49,071 nucleotides of DNA from Stieleria tagensis (GTDB lineage: Bacteria > Planctomycetota > Planctomycetia > Pirellulales > Pirellulaceae), in the NCBI RefSeq assembly GCF_024129865.1, contig NZ_JAMYFE010000092.1, positions 1 through 49,071 of the forward strand, read 5' to 3'. The notes under the pieces were generated by a model. The model was given only the letters and a program-made list of their open reading frames with translations. It searched no databases and had not been told where the DNA came from. The number at the start of each line of letters is the position of its first letter. The stretch's first letter is position 1. Both the position numbers and the translations under genes were made by a program. This document shows positions 13,701 through 19,032 of the stretch, piece by piece.

Positions 13701-14716
13701 GTCAGCCGTTGACGACGGGTGACTACGCGGTCGGTCAAGTTGTACCTGTCCATTGGCAAGCGACCGCACCGGCGTCCGCCCAGTATCTGGTCTCAATCAC
13801 CACTCCCACCATCGCTGCCAACCTTGACTTTGGCAGTAACCCACCGGATGCGCCAACGGACGTCACGCTGTCACAAGACTCGATCGACGAGAATCAAGAC
13901 ACATCAGCGGCTGACCTGCTGTTTGCAAGCCTGGCCGCCGTTGACAACGATCCCGCTGACACACATAGCTTTGAGTTGGTCACCGGCAGCGGTGACACTG
14001 ACAATGCTCGATTCACGATCAATGCCAACGGACTGTATCTACGGCAGGGCGAATCGCTCGACCACGAGTCGCAATCCAGCTACGCAGTGCGGATTCGCGT
14101 CACCGACGCTGCTGGTCTGATGTTTGAAAAGAATCTCACACTGGCCGTCAACAACTTGGTCGAAGTTTCTTCGGAGAACATTGTCATCGGGGACGGTTCC
14201 GCACAGCGATCGCGTGTCGAGTCGCTGTCCATTGAATTTGATGCGGAGGTCACGATTGGCGAAGGGGCCTTCACCGTCATCCAACATGGGGACGGCGGCG
14301 CGGTGACCGTCGCGCTAACGACCCGCATGAATGCAGCCGGGCATACGATCGCCGATCTGACCTTCAGTGGGTCCAACGTCCATTCCGGATCACTAGTGGA
14401 CGGAAGCTATCAACTGAGCATCGACGGCAGCAAAATTGTCAGCATCGATGGCGGCGGGTTGGATGCCAACGGAGACGGAATCACCGGAGATCAACTCGAA
14501 TTTGGTGCCACGCAGAACGACCGGTTCTTTCGATTCTACGGCGATTTCGATGGCGATCGGGACGTAGATGGCCACGATCTTGTCAGTTTTGGTTTGGCGT
14601 TCCAATCAAAATTCGGAGACAGCAACTTCGATTCGCAATTCGATTTTGATGACGACGGTGACATCGATAGTCTCGACTACGGCCAATTGAGTCGTCGATT
14701 TCTGCGACGCATTTAG
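1766..14716 (+). CDS. Giant secreted multidomain protein: LEPRxLL motif, SdrD B-type domains, beta-propellers, dockerin-like C-terminus
   Basis: A 4316-residue protein. The basic N-terminus (residues 9-33) is followed by FESLEPRHLLAG (34-45), the LEPRxLL motif found near the N-terminus of large exported planctomycete proteins. An Ig-like segment (about 48-155) precedes SdrD B-like domain 1 (159-249) and a lactonase-type propeller (256-612). Two more Ig-like segments (642-856), B domains 2 and 3 (859-1056), a second propeller (1079-1419) and another Ig-like segment (1436-1549) follow. B domains 4-7 lie at 1552-1949. B domains 8-13 start near 2217, 2557, 2915, 3246, 3591 and 3909 and alternate with YncE-like propeller regions. 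A cadherin-like segment (4027-4131) and a paired Ca-binding tail (DFDGDRDVDGHDL and DFDDDGDIDSLDY, 4259-4316) close it. B domains carry Ca-loop motifs such as DxNxNGxxDxGE. The family suggests a surface or matrix protein binding calcium; its actual role is unknown. ATG 1766 is the only upstream-most start. Confidence 0.93.
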   Translation: MGSTQSTGFRRKAKRQRFRDHLISRSQRRPARRFESLEPRHLLAGAGPDVQSISLIDPAPIVAPTFRFEVVFSDPVSGVVAERFAFATTGDVTPTIDSVTGDGADYVVTVTNSGGSGMISLSVIDDDSIVDASLNPLGGVGNNNGDFASGSFEVVTTGSIAGQVINDLDSDGYADLGEPGIAGVTVYVDQNLNEQFDVGEPSALTQTDDPGTTGMDESGNYLIADVAPGPHSVRMVQPVGWQQTNPALRTAGSGQLSQIQLLQDNVGGNNFLEEVAGVTESPDGNFVYIAAYADNAVTVYSRDASTGALTRVQTVANGSGGVSGLIGAQSIAITQDSQHLYVVSALDDTLVMFARDQVTGLLDYLGQLKQGVGGVDGLNEATAVRASADGKNLYVAAVSSNSLAVFNRDPATGLVTFAQKLSGSTGGSFSVDLSADQRHVYLSSGNSNAVHVYQRDLATGLLTLTQTVSNATPGFSGLSQPWGISVSPDGQNVYVASRLSQGVAVLNRDEVTGHVSFNQFVSHPFVTSNPDPVSVLVSPDGHHVAVTYQTAGGLAIYSRNPTTGALSLVESYKNNVGGFNQLFGAWDVEFSNDGRSLYLVAAYDDAVYAFDRQVGDWVPTQVSASVSAGVTTTMNTFAAANLFPMLESMTYSGSTPVTADSIEFEVVFSEPVLGVDASDFGFGGSLAGATVSEVSGSGATYTVTVDLALGHQGSLSLQIQTGNSITDSEGQPLMGNGSAVIDVVEVDRANPTLVSATMLDTSPTNQTSLRYLLTFSEPVSGITTDDFSVVTNGLTGGQVDSVAGSGTDWTVTVSYASGQGTIELSLDDDDSILDAVGLPLDGVGVATTALGIFTIELSQIQGFVFSDLNDDGFQDAAEPGVGGMTLYLDLNQNAVFDPGEPSAITTSDDPVTVATDESGRYTLSDLVDGTYQVRWEPVAPWIQTLPFSGGPQTVPVAVANGISLANFGIHEVLPGSISGHVYEDANRNAQQDSGEPGVGGVTVYLDINDNGVLDVGSEPTVESDFDDPATTEVDESGNYDFAALPPGDYRIRLQDPTYDLVIQAAGWSATSSHSVPDPVNLSSDNKSIAKSPDNQHAVVFDHLTNNVIVYQLPSSATGTVSQIQVLPDQFGDTTNKSGDLTFSPNGAFLYILEHQTRSIRVYSRDSSTGMLTAVGTTNIPYTYSYSLQATPAGDQLYVGGIDHISRYDIDPVDGTLSFVGATGGVARVKDMELSADGTRLYAVDSGNVRLRVFQRDLSSGLLSQLEEIGAPTGESFSGMFAAELSADGNDLYFANNWTEQKIWHYRIQPDGSLQYAQDLTVGTSTDRTYPLDFASSADGERVFVSMGLTDSVLVLDRDQVTGDLTVGEIYGTQDPSGLGINESSSSMMIALGSTSVLRVNSRAAELVHAKLAFDRVADVQVLEGQNTAQQLPVDSTSPNVASIASTLPYVIGTEQLPFVVTFTEPVSGVDGSDFLLDSIGVTDATISSITDRGNATVFDILVDTGTGDGTIALRLADDDSIVDSSGRPLGGMGIGNGDASSSAVPVERDPRRSVTGVVFDDVNNNGIRDAGEVGAENAGVYLDYNQNGVRNTGEPLLRTPYDDASTEGIDEGGVFTFTDVPLGTFDVVVADYWFSYLSSPGHLVTAELGFENESLEVEIPATRNRTAIRGFVFEDLNQNGVRDIGEPGVANQRIYRDSNSNNTFDSFETNVLTSSDGQYEITPVPFDWNPLSSDFFTFRYDMYPAWITTSPVETGRLYETPDQVETFDVGLVTNATSIFGTVFDDLDGNGTQDSGELPVAGWTVFLDADADGVRDAGEPFTTSAAGTGEYHFDQLQLGFHRVVIEQQPGSVVTSASPVVVELAEHTAQVEVDFAIHANQTQVAGVVFDDLNLDGVQNPGELGYPGATVYVDANNNRQLDPGELSTVSAGDGSYLLQDVIPGQTAIRISLPISAAITLPNVHQTQVFVMHGSNQIQQVDPTTGGVIRESAVGGPLGSYVVSGALAFDGDWIYAAGKMNTGAPAVIVIDPFSFQAIDRFAVATGNLPAEGAAVLGNNLYLLNAIDNIIYSYDLTTRSQNAAFSIPDINATSGYTSSELDLAYSLGESADGAALLVRNLSDSVLVVDPQTGIVLDDFPVPSGSLRHLGMAGAEGQVFLSHDAPGQLSTLDASGNVLQTENLSVAPNSAAANFFIDHSYQLTLALDQSSVGNDFGVLLQVRTVSGIQFQDTDADGQFDAGEAPLAGITVYADVNDNGLLDAGEPADVSGVDGTYVLNHVPQDDVWIRRIWPSTISPTSFDSVSDLLVGPSDVADSSSPTGESMLIKYFDPQTGSMVREVQTEIPVLSPNLSTTDGRYIYTIDNDRDVLIQLTPQGGLVRELPIPPLSTGGIPYSQGPAVVGGKVYWITGNEFKIRTLDPVTGNLFHERPITIASALTSELASIPSSGNLVESPDGLSIWMFVNQDDRVLVLDPLSAEIVDVFHFPLTANGIWSAASFSGELFLRNASTNGSLQVFDQNLNLVRTIANPNAPGLGAASFVEYGTPITGSSDITLDQGYQSFGGTIFGVIGEDANGNGIIDGDDTLIPGVTVFIDTNGNDWPDAGEVSTVSAADGSYTLENLAPGNYQISTLAPAGYRASDVYTPDGRLFGVEPYPDGSSPTGLYAEFWEFNPINGDVLQHVLTDIPLTTGAVGLAFDGTRLLLVDDVDDIMYQLTTDGRLIQSLPLGEPFINPTNGQLEYSPVNGFGPAVVGGSVFYIQTGVGGWLSLAEYDPHANAFLSVRPVTIQYPPPPLTHAIEVPTALKAVTESADGNSILIATDDDQWFTLDPTSATATFSPAPGANGPLDKIAAATLGGEIYVADRDFNIHVFDSALNLNRVFNVPHRQYSLAGGEHRVARASVSVSENQAVSVEFQMLSTHSTISGTIIGDANSNRILDGGETTLAGVEVYLDLNRNGSLDINEPQQVTDATGTYAFSGLGPGEYDVRVVPTADVMAHAWTDDTVELFEYLKPASEDAVIQQIDPLTGELLHQFPSPYPTDIAVGLAVDANWLYLVNRSTIDILSKQTGEIVDSINVPGGTNDGLAIIGQRAFVVDSAANTIDVVDLTRRRLVTTWDLGEINEGIPGLYNIGWSLAEAADGENLAVNVTNGDMLIVDPDTGLILQTFSNIYMGSGAAGAAGELYEPNSISGQDQLSHAVRDPFGSFVRIIPAPGYGYVYGLGAAEVTASSHRVRVQAGKDLAGMDFGITADTHTVSGTQYIDSNQNGIFDTGEAPLAGVTVFVDYDGNGFRDLDEPFDVSGVDGSYIISGVQPGNHLVDTEPLAGYVQLGVSGSEESLIGVTRVSNPNGPPGPEYLLQIRFVSSEGIVQSVITTEIETVYPDSVTRIGNRLLVVDNGRGVLIQVALDGTFISETPLPVNSSGATVTGYGLAVIDQTVYLSIGGPNELARFDPLSSQFYGAMPISAYPDQPSVPLLPSLSTSVTESIDGSSLIVFSRDDDRVFVVDPKTARVTAAHHVPDTFGFVWSAAVFEGQYLVRGLGTGGGLVKLDANFQVVSQGGNPFVNGFIGGHFERTGVPITATAGTQSSVELAHRSTFSRVGGIVSHDLNGNGSVDAGEEVADAVVFLDSNRDGVRNAGEAWTQTDAGGIYAFESLLPGDYWVAVESTLQVTASSQATRLFGLQVFEGTSTIAQHDPITGQTLRSFAAPGDSTVASGLAVDQRGLYYSSTAGVWVLDPVSGETELFFDLPDAAYEGLTALAGDVFVLNRDAGTITRLDVQNGVVLNTLDINTINSSSHVFGSNLSQSLDGTRLFTRTGSGEGLVIHPDSGVIESILPATNQSWGLAAADGEFYGSSTNSIRVQTESGDTIRSLPVGYRPFAVAADTADAEFQSLHVVPDAQFNGQNFVIAAPPTFPNSSLSGTLWQDDNSNGLFDPNESGVAGRTVYLDLNRNGQFDAGEPSLVTASDDAGTPIDETGTYRFTESSPGQPLTTGDYAVGQVVPVHWQATAPASAQYLVSITTPTIAANLDFGSNPPDAPTDVTLSQDSIDENQDTSAADLLFASLAAVDNDPADTHSFELVTGSGDTDNARFTINANGLYLRQGESLDHESQSSYAVRIRVTDAAGLMFEKNLTLAVNNLVEVSSENIVIGDGSAQRSRVESLSIEFDAEVTIGEGAFTVIQHGDGGAVTVALTTRMNAAGHTIADLTFSGSNVHSGSLVDGSYQLSIDGSKIVSIDGGGLDANGDGITGDQLEFGATQNDRFFRFYGDFDGDRDVDGHDLVSFGLAFQSKFGDSNFDSQFDFDDDGDIDSLDYGQLSRRFLRRI
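7405..13460 (+). repeat. Super-repeat of SdrD B domain plus beta-propeller inside the giant gene
   Basis: Six consecutive modules, each a B-type domain of about 70 residues followed by a propeller-like region of about 230-280 residues. Module starts at residues of about 1881, 2217, 2557, 2915, 3246 and 3591 give a period of roughly 340 residues (about 1 kb). Propeller regions fall into two look-alike classes. Modules 1, 4 and 6 start with a motif like IQQxDPxTG. Modules 2, 3 and 5 contain LIQL/LIQV and a later D-V-F-H/A-A-H-H-V-P-type strand. The order is therefore A-B-B-A-B-A. This is read by eye from the translation; DNA-level identity between modules looks low. Confidence 0.6.
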
Positions 14717-14879
14717 CCGTGTCAAAGCACGATCTTAGGGTACGACGTTTCATCATGGTCACTCCGTCGAGTGAGCCTGCGATTGATTGAGCCGGACCGT
14801 CCGCGACTCTGACATTATCTATCAGGCTAATTTGATGTCACCTTTATTAATCCAGTTCTTTGCGTGCTTAAGTGCAGGG

Positions 14880-15305
14880 CTATTGCTCGGTGGCTGATTC
14901 TGGGTCTGACATCGCGTTTGGATCCATCCACATCATTTCCCAAACGTGGCCATCCAGATCAGCCAGATTGCGGTTGTACATGAACCCCAAATCCTGCTTG
15001 GGATTGATGTCGGCAGTGCCACCAAGTTGCGACGCAATGTCATTCAGTTTGTCGACCGCTGCTCGGTCATCGCAGGACAGGGCCAACATCACTTCGCTTG
15101 AATCAGCCGAAGGGATTGGACGGCTCGTGAACGTCCGCCATTTATCGTGTGTCAACAACATCACATAAATCGCCTCGCTCCATACCATGCAAGCAGCGGT
15201 GTCGTCAGTGAACTGTGGATTGTTCTCAAATCCAAGGGCTTCATAGAATGCCATCGACGCTTTGAGATCAGCAACGGGCAAGTTCACAAAAATCATTTTG
15301 GACAT
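14880..15305 (-). CDS. VOC superfamily protein (glyoxalase/extradiol dioxygenase fold)
   Basis: A 141-residue single-domain protein starting MSKMIFVNLPVADLKASMAFYEALGF, a textbook first beta-alpha unit of the VOC fold (split here: MSKMIFVNLPV then ADLKASMAFYEALGF). The second half ends with DLDGHVWEMMWMDP, the usual terminal strand where the second metal ligand Glu lies. Members of this subfamily are annotated as glyoxalase or lactoylglutathione-lyase-like, but the substrate is rarely known. A good ribosome binding site (GGAGAAA, about 8 bases upstream) supports the start. The next gene upstream on the same strand is also a VOC-type protein, 170 bases away. Confidence 0.9.
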   Translation of the reverse strand: MSKMIFVNLPVADLKASMAFYEALGFENNPQFTDDTAACMVWSEAIYVMLLTHDKWRTFTSRPIPSADSSEVMLALSCDDRAAVDKLNDIASQLGGTADINPKQDLGFMYNRNLADLDGHVWEMMWMDPNAMSDPESATEQ

Positions 15306-15478
15306 CAGATTTCTCCTTGATTGGGTTTGGTTCAGACGCTGTTATCAGATCACTTTGTTTTTTCATCGCCGGGTCAATCACCACTGGGCAGCATGTACTC
15401 AACGAGTCCTAGCCATCTGCCTACGCACGCTGGAGACGAACCGATGGTGATGACGCATTTGTGGTGGCACGACCAAGC

Positions 15479-15982
15479 TCATCCACGAATCGCTGCTTCA
15501 ATCGCTGCAATGTCAATTTTTTTCATGTTCATCATCGCATCGAAGGCACGCTTGGCGACGGCGCGGTCTGAGCCGGTAAATGCTTTTGTCAGGACAGTTG
15601 GCGTGATCTGCCAGTTGACTCCCCAGCGGTCCTTGCACCAGCCGCATTGGCTTTCCTCACCGCCGCCCGCCAGGATGGCATTCCAATAGCGGTCTGTTTC
15701 AGCTTGGTCTTCGGTTGCGACTTGAAACGAAAACGCCCAGTTATGCTCGACACCCGGTCCACCATTGAGCCCGATACAGGGAATCCCCATCACCGTAAAC
15801 TCGACGGTCAACGCGCTGCCCGCCTGACTCGATGGGTTATCGCTCGGTGCATAGTGCACCGCACCAACCGTGGAATTTGGAAACGTGTCGGCGTAAAACC
15901 TGGCGGCGGCTTCGGCATCCTGGTCGTACCAAAGACAAATCGTGTTTTTGGCTGGTTTCATCTCAATCGTTCTCTTCTTCAT
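15479..15982 (-). CDS. PhnB-like VOC protein (3-demethylubiquinone methyltransferase-type domain)
   Basis: A 167-residue protein with the family hallmarks: N-terminal TICLWYDQDAEAAARFYADTF, the FTVMGIPCIGLNGGP segment, and CGWCKDRWGVNWQITP followed by AFDAMMNMKKIDIAAIEAA at the C-terminus (each read separately). This is the PhnB or 3-dmu-9_3-mt family, whose members carry the VOC fold and generally lack proven enzymatic activity. The first ATG gives MKKRTIEMKPAK; the internal ATG at 15961 is an alternative start that matches family length. It is co-directional with the VOC gene at 14880-15305. The two together look like a small cluster of metal-dependent or detoxification-type proteins. Confidence 0.9.
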   Translation of the reverse strand: MKKRTIEMKPAKNTICLWYDQDAEAAARFYADTFPNSTVGAVHYAPSDNPSSQAGSALTVEFTVMGIPCIGLNGGPGVEHNWAFSFQVATEDQAETDRYWNAILAGGGEESQCGWCKDRWGVNWQITPTVLTKAFTGSDRAVAKRAFDAMMNMKKIDIAAIEAAIRG

Positions 15983-16303
15983 AGCGTGATCAAATCGCGA
16001 GGTTCTGACAGTAAAATCCAGTCCAACAAATCATTGGAATCGGCGCGGAGGCCACCGGTGAAATCGACTGGTTCGTTGTTGATTTGTAGCTCCGAACGAT
16101 TCCACCTTCTATAATCCTTTGGGAATTTGTCGAACAGCGATCAGTAGAATCGACACCGGCCTGGATTTTTTTTAAAAGTTGCCGGGAGGGTTTGGCATCG
16201 GAGAGAAACTCGCGACTGATCTTGCTGTTTGGTCAACACGACCAAATGCGACCAACCGATGTCAAATTGATAGTAAAAACCGCGTCTGGGAGAATCGTCT
16301 GAG
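15983..16303. other. Intergenic region without recognised features
   Basis: About 320 bases between divergent genes. Several short frames cross it, but none has coding character. It should contain promoters for the PhnB-like gene (minus strand) and the DUF2200 gene (plus strand). I see no confident promoter, hairpin or repeat here. Confidence 0.45.
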
Positions 16304-16669
16304 ATGAACCGCCAATACGACCCTGATGAACGCATCGCGAACATCACGTTTGCCGCGGTGTACCCCCACCTTCTTGCAAAGGTTGAAAAGAAGGGCCGAA
16401 CCAAACAAGAATTGCATCAGGTGATTCGTTGGTTGACGGGCTTCGATGAAAAAATGCTGCAGAAACAGATCAGCGACAATGTGACTTATGAACAGTTTTT
16501 CAAGCGCGCGAAATTGAATCCGCATTCACACTTGATCACCGGTGTTATCTGTGGCCATCGGGTAGAGGAGATTGAAAATCCGTTAACGCAAAAGGCCAGA
16601 TACTTAGACAAGTTGGTGGATGAGTTGGCAAAAGGGCGCAAGATGGAGAAAATCCTGCGTGCAGAATGA
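16304..16669 (+). CDS. DUF2200 family protein
   Basis: A 121-residue cytoplasmic protein that I recognise as DUF2200 from its conserved pattern: RIANITFAAVYPHLLAKVEKKGR, then a VIRWLTGFDE segment, then FFKRAKLNPHSHLITGVICG, then the ENPLTQKARYLDKLVDELAKGR helix and KMEKILR at the end (read as separate blocks). The length matches the family. Function is unknown. It is a soluble helical protein commonly encoded as a single gene in diverse bacteria. The ATG start at 16304 follows a purine-rich GAGA stretch. There is no operon partner: the next gene is more than 400 bases downstream. Confidence 0.88.
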   Translation: MNRQYDPDERIANITFAAVYPHLLAKVEKKGRTKQELHQVIRWLTGFDEKMLQKQISDNVTYEQFFKRAKLNPHSHLITGVICGHRVEEIENPLTQKARYLDKLVDELAKGRKMEKILRAE

Positions 16670-16756
16670 AGTGAGTGTGCAAATGTCGTACAGGCCAAAT
16701 CAGCTGTTGTCTCTTGTTTTATTAATCCAGCGGGGTACAATACAGGTGTTGAAAGG

Positions 16757-16773
16757 GCGGTTCAGTCAACCGC
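16757..16773. terminator. Short hairpin, possible terminator downstream of DUF2200 gene
   Basis: GCGGTT and AACCGC form a perfect 6-bp stem around the loop CAGTC, followed by TTCTT. It lies about 90 bases after the DUF2200 stop codon. The T-tract is weak, so termination is only a possibility. Confidence 0.35.
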
Positions 16774-16857
16774 TTCTTCGCGAAAACCGGACGACAAGAT
16801 AAAGAGCAATCTGGCATTCCGATTCGTCGAAATGCGTGTGAGGGCTCGTTAAAACGT

Positions 16858-16903
16858 AAGCCGATGCGGCGAAGCACTTTGGAGTGTCATACCGCATCGG
16901 CTT
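16858..16903. terminator. Long nested hairpin, terminator or structured RNA element
   Basis: AAGCCGATGCGG (16858-16869) pairs perfectly with CCGCATCGGCTT (16892-16903), a 12-bp stem. Inside it CACT/AGTG forms a second 4-bp stem around TTGG. The outer stem is followed by TTCTTG, so a plus-strand intrinsic terminator is plausible. It is almost 190 bases past the nearest upstream stop codon, which leaves room for a small RNA or a regulatory leader element instead. Confidence 0.5.
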
Positions 16904-17103
16904 TTCTTGTGCGCGGTTTCTAAACGGGTTGGGTGCGTCGATCAAATGGTCTGTTCGCAAGACAGCACCCCGCGGTGACGAGACGTCGACGATCTGCGTC
17001 GGGCTCAATGACTGTCCCATGGGGGGCAATGAGGGTTGTGTCTGGAGCATTTGTTTTCTCGGCAAACCGCAAGGCTTCTGCCCTATTTTAGGAGGCAGTC
17101 GAA

Positions 17104-18189
17104 GTGGAACTGATTCTGAGTGTTTGGTTTCCAAGTTTGGAGCAAGTCGCCGTCGGTGTTGCGTTGTTCCTGGTCGCGGCTGTCTTGATTTTGATTGCGG
17201 TGTTCGCCAAGTGGGGAGCGTTGTGGTTTCAAGCGTACATGTCGGGCGCGGACGTCAGCATGAAAAGCTTGATCGTGATGAGCTTTCTGAGGATCGATCA
17301 TCAGCTGATCGTGACCGCCAAAATCATGGGGCGGCAGGCAGGTTTACGAATCGACCGCGCGGGCGGAATGAGTACGGATCGTTTGCAAGCTCACCACTTG
17401 GCCGGTGGAGATGTGAAGAACGTCGTGCGGGCGATCATCGCCGCGCAGCGCGCCGGGATCGATTTGGACTTTGATCGCGCGGCCGCAATCGACCTTGCCG
17501 GACGCGATGTCCTGCTTGCCGTGCAGACCAGTGTTTCACCCAAAGTGATCCATTGCCCGCGCCAGGATGGCGATGCGAAGAAATGGCTTAGCGCGGTCGC
17601 TAAAAATGGTGTCGAGCTGCTGGTCGGTGCGAAGGTAACGGTGCGCACGAACCTAGACCAACTGATCGGCGGGGCGACCGAAGAAACGATCATTGCACGC
17701 GTCGGCCAAGGAATCGTTTCCGCAGTCGGATCAGCGAATTCACACACGGACGTGCTGGAGATGCCATCGCAAATCTCCAAAGGTGCGATGGCTCATGGCT
17801 TGGATGCCAACACCGCATTCTCAGTCGTCTCGATTGATATTTCTCATATCGATGTCGGCGAGAACATCGGTGCTCGACTGCAACGGGACCAGGCGGAAGC
17901 CGACACTCGAATCGCTCAAGCGCAGGCCGAAGGACGTCGCGCCGAAGCGGTGGCGCAGGTGCAGAAAATGAGAGCCAAGACGGCGCAGTGCCGCGCCGAA
18001 CTGGTACTGGTCGAAGCACAGGTGCCCACGGCACTGGCCAATGCGTTCCGCAGCGGACAGTTGCGGTCGAAAGCGCAGCAGCAAGCGGCTTTGAATCGAT
18101 CCCGAAATCGTCGATCGACAACGACCAGCGCTGCCAAAGACAACCAATCGAGAATTGTCGGTTACGAGAATCCTCCGCAACTCAATTGA
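17104..18189 (+). CDS. floA: Flotillin-like protein FloA (UPF0365)
   Basis: Bacterial FloA proteins are membrane scaffolds that organise functional membrane microdomains. This 361-residue protein has the expected order. A hydrophobic hairpin at residues about 14-45 anchors it. An SPFH-like region follows, with conserved blocks LQAHHLAGGDV, AAIDLAGRDVLLAVQTSV, GAKVTVRTNLDQLIGGATEETIIARVG, and SHTDVLEMPSQISK. An Ala/Glu/Gln-rich coiled coil (about 258-300, RDQAEADTRIAQAQAEGRRAEA) precedes QVPTALANAFRSGQL, the family's oligomerisation tail. The GTG start at 17104 is set by a strong AGGAGG eight bases upstream. The last 40 residues are Arg- and Ser-rich and longer than usual. No NfeD-type gene adjoins it. 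A hypothetical gene and a BON-domain gene follow on the same strand. Confidence 0.93.
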   Translation: MELILSVWFPSLEQVAVGVALFLVAAVLILIAVFAKWGALWFQAYMSGADVSMKSLIVMSFLRIDHQLIVTAKIMGRQAGLRIDRAGGMSTDRLQAHHLAGGDVKNVVRAIIAAQRAGIDLDFDRAAAIDLAGRDVLLAVQTSVSPKVIHCPRQDGDAKKWLSAVAKNGVELLVGAKVTVRTNLDQLIGGATEETIIARVGQGIVSAVGSANSHTDVLEMPSQISKGAMAHGLDANTAFSVVSIDISHIDVGENIGARLQRDQAEADTRIAQAQAEGRRAEAVAQVQKMRAKTAQCRAELVLVEAQVPTALANAFRSGQLRSKAQQQAALNRSRNRRSTTTSAAKDNQSRIVGYENPPQLN

Positions 18190-18258
18190 ATCCTCACCGA
18201 AATAAGCAGCCAGCCAATTGGTTGGCTCTGCAATCGATCCCTACAAAGGCTCTGTTCA

Positions 18259-18702
18259 ATGAACGCTCTCTCAGCCAACACCCCCTGCGACGTCTTGCGA
18301 GACGGCACAGAGCGTCTCGGGCCGCCCCTGTCGCAGCAGCAAGGCGACCAAGAATACCAAGTGATTTATGGGTTTTCAGGCAAAGGCCCCTATGACAGGT
18401 TTGCCGCCCAATGCGATCGTCCGCTGATGCCCTATCCACTGGTCAAAGGCTATTTGAAGAACCGAATCGCCGAATCAGCAGAGGTGATTCATTTGGTGGT
18501 CGTTGATGCCTCCGGACCGCAGGAAGCTCAGTTGTCTGCGGTCACCATGGAAGCCGTTTTGGAAGCAGTTCAAAAAAATGCTCCCCACGTGACGCTCTCG
18601 TTTCAGTTGACGCTCGATCGATCCTCACAGACCTACCGTGTGGATCCAATTTCATCAGGATTTCAGGTGACGAGCCGCCCGGCAGAAACACAACCCAGCT
18701 GA
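18259..18702 (+). CDS. Conserved-looking hypothetical protein downstream of floA
   Basis: A 147-residue protein I do not recognise. It has no signal peptide or membrane segment. The middle reads as alternating strands and helices: YQVIYGFSGKGPYD, then AEVIHLVVVDAS, then LSAVTMEAVLEAVQKNAPHVTLSFQLTLD (given as separate blocks). This suggests a small alpha/beta domain. The C-terminus is polar (RPAETQPS). It starts 69 bases after floA and 75 bases before a BON-domain gene, all on the same strand, so co-transcription with floA is likely. The start ATG at 18259 has no strong ribosome binding site. Confidence 0.65.
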   Translation: MNALSANTPCDVLRDGTERLGPPLSQQQGDQEYQVIYGFSGKGPYDRFAAQCDRPLMPYPLVKGYLKNRIAESAEVIHLVVVDASGPQEAQLSAVTMEAVLEAVQKNAPHVTLSFQLTLDRSSQTYRVDPISSGFQVTSRPAETQPS

Positions 18703-18722
18703 GTAGAGTCTTGATTCCCGTT

Positions 18723-18743
18723 TCGGTTCAGTAGTTGAACCGA
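18723..18743. terminator. Hairpin between hypothetical gene and BON-domain gene
   Basis: TCGGTTCA and TGAACCGA form a perfect 8-bp stem around the loop GTAGT. There is no T-tract, so it may be an RNA-stability or repeat element rather than a terminator. It shares the string CGGTTCAGT with the hairpin at 16757-16773. Confidence 0.4.
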
Positions 18744-18777
18744 CCTATGCCCTTTCGAATTCATACCCCGAGTATCG

Positions 18778-19020
18778 ATGATGTTTGGAAATCAAATCCC
18801 CGACAAAACGCTGTTGAAGAATGTCGAACGCAAATTGATGCAGAAATGTTCCGGAGCCAAAGTGGTTGCAACCGTTCGCGGTGGTGATGCGATCATCACG
18901 GGAACGCTGAAAAACGAGTTTGAGCGAAAACCAATTGTTCGCTGCGTCTCAGCCGTCCAGGGTATCCGTCGCGTGGTCGACCAAATGAAGGTGATCGAGC
19001 GCAAGAAGCCGACCATGTAA
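18778..19020 (+). CDS. Small BON-domain-like protein
   Basis: An 80-residue protein with a single BON-like fold. An N-terminal helix (LLKNVERKLMQKC) leads to a strand (AKVVATVRGGDAIITGTL), the classic BON GxVxLxG-type turn. This is followed by KPIVRCVSAVQGIRRVVDQMKVI, which matches the helix-strand end where BON domains read V-x-G-V-x-x-V-x-N. BON domains usually bind phospholipid or associate with membranes and periplasmic partners. There is no signal peptide, so this copy would be cytoplasmic. It lies downstream of floA, a membrane-microdomain protein, which is compatible with a membrane-surface role, but that link is inference. It ends 12 bases before the convergent cupin gene. Confidence 0.75.
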   Translation: MMFGNQIPDKTLLKNVERKLMQKCSGAKVVATVRGGDAIITGTLKNEFERKPIVRCVSAVQGIRRVVDQMKVIERKKPTM

Positions 19021-19032
19021 ATGGATCCACTG

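Larger units (their letters stand above)
16670..17103. other. Intergenic region with two hairpins and the floA leader
   Basis: About 430 bases with no gene. It contains two perfect or near-perfect hairpins, listed separately at 16757-16773 and 16858-16903. It also holds the floA leader ending in a strong ribosome binding site (AGGAGG at 17090-17095). A 196-codon frame crossing from 16884 into floA is a shadow with no recognisable domain. Confidence 0.5.

Noticed and set aside
16884-17474. 196-codon frame overlapping the start of floA
   Set aside because: It overlaps the well-supported floA gene in another frame and shows no family features.
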